64,000 nucleotides of DNA from Lampris incognitus. Taxonomy: Eukaryota > Chordata > Actinopteri > Lampriformes > Lampridae. Both the position numbers and the translations under genes were made by a program. Location: the NCBI RefSeq assembly GCF_029633865.1, contig NC_079219.1, forward strand, positions 16,089,810 through 16,153,809, in the 5' to 3' direction. The notes below the pieces were generated by a model. It searched no databases and was not told where the DNA came from. It saw only the letters and a list, made by a program, of their open reading frames with translations. Positions 60,679 to 64,000 of the stretch are shown in pieces (position 1 is the stretch's first letter; each line of letters starts with the position of its first letter).

Positions 60679-62715
60679 ATGACAGTCAGGCAGACAAGGG
60701 GAACAAGGTTTATAATGGGGATAATGACTATGATGTTATGCCTTTGTTTAGGGTTGTGGGCCCTGGATCCGTCCCTTCTAAGAGCCAAAAGAGATGAAGA
60801 GAAAAGGGGAAAAGAGTTCAGGTGCAGTCAGGGACCAGGCGGGAAAAGGGGGTGGTACAACTCGTGGGTTAATTGGACCCATCCAGTAGGCACCACTGCC
60901 ACATATCAGGTAAGGCTTTGCGACCTGTTCCTGTGTCCAAAAGGTCAGGAAGATTATTGGAAAAAACAGCCAGTCTACATATGCCGGAAGGTGTTGTGGC
61001 CCAGCTGTTCTAAATGGTCTTATGTAGATGCGTACACAGGGGATATAGGGAGTCACCGCAAAGAAGATTACGGCAAATATATGAAAGTTCAATTAGGAGG
61101 AGATGGTAAGACCATTATGATCTCGATAGAAAAAACAGTTGACCAACAGAAAGGGATCGAGTTCGGATTGGCGGGACACACTGCCAGTACAGGGTATGAC
61201 GAAGGGCCTGGCCTATTAGAAATGTGTCCGCATAAAGGAGTCAATGACACCCTGTATACCATAGGCCTAGACCAAGCAGGGGTGGACACACAGAGTTTTT
61301 TCCGTGTCACATGGGTCGCTCCCCAGGACAGCCAACACGCCAACATCACAGGTGAAGGGGCGGAGCCAGACCAATATGATGTAGTAAAAAGGGTCGACCC
61401 TGAAAAGATAGACCCGTCCGACATAGTCTACTACGCCACTGGGTACGCGGGTAAAAATATGTGGTTGGAAGGGCTGGCTGCAACAGCGGCAGAGAGAGGG
61501 ATGGAGGGTTGCGTGGCCTGCTCTTCGGCCCGTCCTGTGTTGATTACGGTTCCCACGCCAACTTATATCCATGATGCCATGGGTTTCTATCGTCTGATTG
61601 CCATAATGATGAATGCAGCCCCTGACTATTGTTCTAGCCTGAACCGTGTGTACCCGTTGGTCCAGGCGAAAGGCAATCACGATGTTATACCACCCGCCTT
61701 TGTTCCGGTAAAAAATAACTTCACCTGTTTTCTAAATCACAATGACTCCAGCACTAATGTTGGCGAGATCCCGATAGACTGGTGTAAACACCTCATTAAT
61801 ATGACGGGATGGACCAACGTCACCAACATGCACTATCACCGGGCCGATTTGTTTTGGTATTGTGGAGGCACCATGCTTAGGCCTCGACTCCCAGCCGATT
61901 GGGTTGGACGATGCGCCCTTGCCCGTCTCTCTCTACCTGTGACCCTGATTGGGCCGAGGCAGCAGAGGGGACGGTGGGGGAGGCGACGGAGGCAGGCAAC
62001 GGCCCATAGTTTTGACTTATCAAAAGGGGGCCCCACGTATGTTGACGCAATAGGCGTCCCCCGAGGAGTGCTGGATGAATATAAGCTAGCCAACCAAGTC
62101 GCTGCCGGATTTGAGAGTATGCCCATCATCAGTGCCCTCTTTCCCGTCACTCCTAATAAAAACGTTGACCGGATCAATTACATACATTACAATATACTCC
62201 GCCTGGCCAACTTGACGCGAGATGCTGTGGCCGGGTTGTCGGAACAATTGGCGGCCACTTCTTTGATGACTATACAAAATAGAATGGCTTTAGATATGTT
62301 GCTGGCTGAAACTGGGGGTGTATGCTCAATGTTCGGAGATCAGTGTTGCACCTTTATCCCCAATAACACGGCCCCCGACGGTTCAGTGACCAGGGCCCTA
62401 GAGGGTTTACGTACCCTTTCAAAAACTATGCATGATCATTCAGGTATTAGCAATCCTTTTGAAAAATGGATGACTCACTTCTTTGGAAAATGGAAGGGAC
62501 TGATCATGTCATTATTTGTATCCCTAGCCGTTTTTATGGGAATTTTGGTTACCTGTGGCTGTTGTTTCATACCATGCTTTAGATCTCTCATTAACCGACT
62601 AATAGTTACAGCAATTGAATTGCGAGAGGGGGACTTTCCACCTCCCATGATGCCCCTTCTGGTACCGACACCTGTGGAAAGGGACCTAGATGAAAATATA
62701 AAACGTACTTGGTGA
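60679..62715 (+). CDS. env: Retroviral envelope glycoprotein, intact 678-codon frame
   Basis: Env makes the surface and transmembrane subunits on virus particles. The ATG at 60679 is followed by a hydrophobic signal segment (about residues 11-28). Several N-glycosylation sequons are visible (for example NWT, NIT, NFT, NMT, NVT, NLT, NNT). A furin-type RRRR lies at residues 435-438 between the subunits, CX6CC (Cys549, Cys556, Cys557) is the covalent-link motif of gamma-type env, and a membrane span covers about 608-634, followed by a tail of about 44 residues. No stop or frameshift interrupts it, unlike every other retroviral frame here. The stop is 62713-62715, 28 bases before the 3' LTR. It could be recently acquired or kept by selection; one copy cannot tell. 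Confidence 0.93.
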   Translation: MTVRQTRGTRFIMGIMTMMLCLCLGLWALDPSLLRAKRDEEKRGKEFRCSQGPGGKRGWYNSWVNWTHPVGTTATYQVRLCDLFLCPKGQEDYWKKQPVYICRKVLWPSCSKWSYVDAYTGDIGSHRKEDYGKYMKVQLGGDGKTIMISIEKTVDQQKGIEFGLAGHTASTGYDEGPGLLEMCPHKGVNDTLYTIGLDQAGVDTQSFFRVTWVAPQDSQHANITGEGAEPDQYDVVKRVDPEKIDPSDIVYYATGYAGKNMWLEGLAATAAERGMEGCVACSSARPVLITVPTPTYIHDAMGFYRLIAIMMNAAPDYCSSLNRVYPLVQAKGNHDVIPPAFVPVKNNFTCFLNHNDSSTNVGEIPIDWCKHLINMTGWTNVTNMHYHRADLFWYCGGTMLRPRLPADWVGRCALARLSLPVTLIGPRQQRGRWGRRRRQATAHSFDLSKGGPTYVDAIGVPRGVLDEYKLANQVAAGFESMPIISALFPVTPNKNVDRINYIHYNILRLANLTRDAVAGLSEQLAATSLMTIQNRMALDMLLAETGGVCSMFGDQCCTFIPNNTAPDGSVTRALEGLRTLSKTMHDHSGISNPFEKWMTHFFGKWKGLIMSLFVSLAVFMGILVTCGCCFIPCFRSLINRLIVTAIELREGDFPPPMMPLLVPTPVERDLDENIKRTW

Positions 62716-62730
62716 TCTCCGGTAGGAGAT

Positions 62731-62743
62731 CAAAAGGGGGAAA
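62731..62743 (+). other. Polypurine tract of the endogenous retrovirus
   Basis: CAAAAGGGGGAAA directly before the 3' LTR, the plus-strand primer site. Confidence 0.85.
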
Positions 62744-63251
62744 TGTAAGACTTAAAATATTATTGGAACCATAAACCATATATATCAAACGATGGTGGGG
62801 TAACTAAATGTCATGATGTGAATTATATTACTTGCTACTTGTAGAGAGGAATGCTTGTGTAGCGAAGGCCAGCGAGAGAGAGGAGATAAGAAGTCTGGAA
62901 CAGAGAGACCCTCGAGGTAGACACAACATGTCAACACAGGATGAACTCTCCCTACCCAAAAGGGGGATAGCGAACAGAGAGGGGGGTTATGCAGACAGAA
63001 GGGATAGTGTAGAGAAGTAAAACAAGTCGGTAGGAATGCTCAAGGCCATCTGTGACGCATGAACAAGGGAAGTTTAGCATATAAAGAATTTCACACACAA
63101 AGAAAGACAGACACATAGGGAGGATTGGCTGTTTGTGTCTCCAGATATCTGTCGAAATAATAAACTGCGGAGTTATCTACAGAGACGTCTCGACTGTCTT
63201 TTCTTCACATCAACGGACTCGGATGAGGGGATAGCGAACGATACCCCGACA
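62744..63251 (+). repeat. 3' LTR of the endogenous retrovirus
   Basis: 508 bp, 505 identical to the 5' LTR by direct comparison. Ends CCCCGACA followed by the target copy CTAC. Confidence 0.97.
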
Positions 63252-63590
63252 CTACGAAGGAAAGCCGCAAAAGCACAGTCGAGTGCTCAAAACAAACCCC
63301 AGACATTTTATATTTTGTTACATGCTCAACTGAAAATTTGCGCAGAGGTTCTAAATAAAAGGAGAAAAATAATCAAATATGAGTAAGTACCTTTTATTTG
63401 CCAAGTATGTGATTCAAAATGTAATAAGAAATAGGCCTTTCCATGTGGTCTGTTGTCAGAGTTGGAATTGTTCAGCGTTTCTGGCGTGCATACCCAGTGC
63501 TAGACCGAAATAAATGTTAACTTTACGGAGGACTAAATACACTGGGGCATCAGTTCTGCTCTTACCGGGGTCAACGTAGAATCGTTTTTG
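63252..63590 (+). pseudogene. hAT remnant after the provirus, then unassigned
   Basis: The text CTACGAAGGAAAGCCGC continues the hAT frame interrupted at 54429 (LRRKAAKAQSSAQNKPQT). After about 60 bases hAT similarity fades, and no right terminal repeat is seen. Confidence 0.55.
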
Positions 63591-64000
63591 TCACAAACTT
63601 AACCAGTCTGTGCTTTTGCACTTTCCCCATTGTCAGGATAATAGACCATGTAGGCTGGGCTATTCTTGTCATACCTGACAAAGATTCCTTTCTCACACCT
63701 CAAGTCTAGTTTTCGCTTGTCATGCTTATAGGCATAACACACTGACCCAAACTTTTGCATCCTAGAAATGTTAGGCTGTTTTCCTGTCAACATTAAGTAA
63801 GGCGTCTGTTTTGTGCGATTACAAAAGCATCTGTTCCTCACTACAGCTGCTGTCTGCACTGCATAGGTCCGTAACATTTTTGGCAACTCGCTCTCTATTA
63901 GTATACACCTTGCCATGTCAAACAGGGTTCGCCAGTTTCGCTCAGCTGTACCATTCTGGTGTGGTGAATATGGTGCTGAGGTCTCATGCCTAATTGCCGA
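63590..64000 (-). pseudogene. Ty1/copia integrase fragment, runs off the window
   Basis: On the - strand from the window end: HETSAPYSPHQNGTAERNW (with the catalytic Glu), then MARCILIESELPKMLRTYAV, TPYLMLTGKQPNISRMQKFG and KGIFVRYDKNSPAYMVYYP. These are the conserved blocks of copia-type integrase and its C-terminal extension. The frame is open from 64000 to about 63599. Its upstream part lies outside the window, so intactness is unknown. Confidence 0.9.

Larger units (their letters stand above)
54430..63251 (+). mobile_element. Endogenous retrovirus, young LTRs, mosaic and mostly defective interior
   Basis: Two 508-bp LTRs differ at three positions, all transitions. CTAC flanks both sides (54426-54429 and 63252-63255), and the hAT sequence continues across. 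Interior order: PBS, leader, gag remains (55385-56853), an internal LTR/PBS-like stretch, a second gag start (57441-58390), an integrase C-terminal half (58390-59160), a truncated env (59128-59999), an untranslated stretch and an intact env (60679-62715), then the PPT CAAAAGGGGGAAA. Protease and RT are absent. Env has the CX6CC form seen in gamma-like retroviruses; genus is not assigned. Confidence 0.95.

Noticed and set aside
1..64000. CRISPR arrays, bacterial operons, rRNA
   Set aside because: No regularly spaced repeats, Shine-Dalgarno-led gene runs or rRNA text; the gene structure is spliced and vertebrate.

Overview
The window is transposon-dense genomic DNA from a teleost fish. That reading rests on the mixture of element families (Ty3/gypsy including a Gmr1-like form, BEL/Pao, Ty1/copia, L1-Tx1, L2/CR1 and RTE LINEs, hAT and Tc1/mariner DNA transposons, tRNA-headed SINEs, a CX6CC-env retrovirus) around one host gene with standard vertebrate exon sizes. 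I see no bacterial or phage features, no CRISPR array, no rRNA and no functional tRNA gene. All family names come from reading translations by eye, without a database search.

Host gene: a cytosolic sulfotransferase of the SULT2 (hydroxysteroid) type runs 4645-25121 on the + strand. It has six coding exons (136, 209, 127, 95, 181, 116 nt) that join in phase to 287 codons and keep the PAPS-binding and catalytic residues. Most of its 20-kb span is transposon inserted in introns. Intron 1 holds an L1-Tx1 LINE split by an AP-endonuclease LINE (13-bp target duplication), which carries a further insertion, plus an RTE LINE. Intron 2 holds a SINE. Intron 5 holds a 4.9-kb gypsy element on the - strand with its own SINE. 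A perfect 19-bp hairpin lies 140 bases past the stop codon.

From 25.9 to 39 kb lie a hAT element with exact terminal repeats and 8-bp duplication (25927-27148) containing a Tc1-like MITE; a 425-bp miniature LTR retrotransposon (27355-27779) with two 154-bp LTRs, PBS, PPT and a tRNA-like segment in its LTR; a 3.1-kb hAT element (30846-33971); and LINE and Tc1 fragments. From 39.3 to 53.4 kb is one deep nest: a gypsy element on the - strand (LTR, integrase, then PR-RT-RNase H far away, then a piece of the other LTR) interrupted by BEL/Pao sequence in two opposed orientations, a solo LTR with 4-bp duplication, a gag-only gypsy remnant with a perfect proline-type PBS, and a second gypsy integrase-LTR fragment.

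From 54.4 to 63.25 kb an endogenous retrovirus sits in a hAT element. Its two 508-bp LTRs differ at only three positions and it is flanked by a 4-bp duplication (CTAC), so it is young. Yet gag and pol are broken or missing and the interior is a mosaic with a second gag start, an internal LTR/PBS-like stretch and a truncated first env. Only a 678-codon envelope gene is intact. The window ends inside a Ty1/copia integrase fragment on the - strand.
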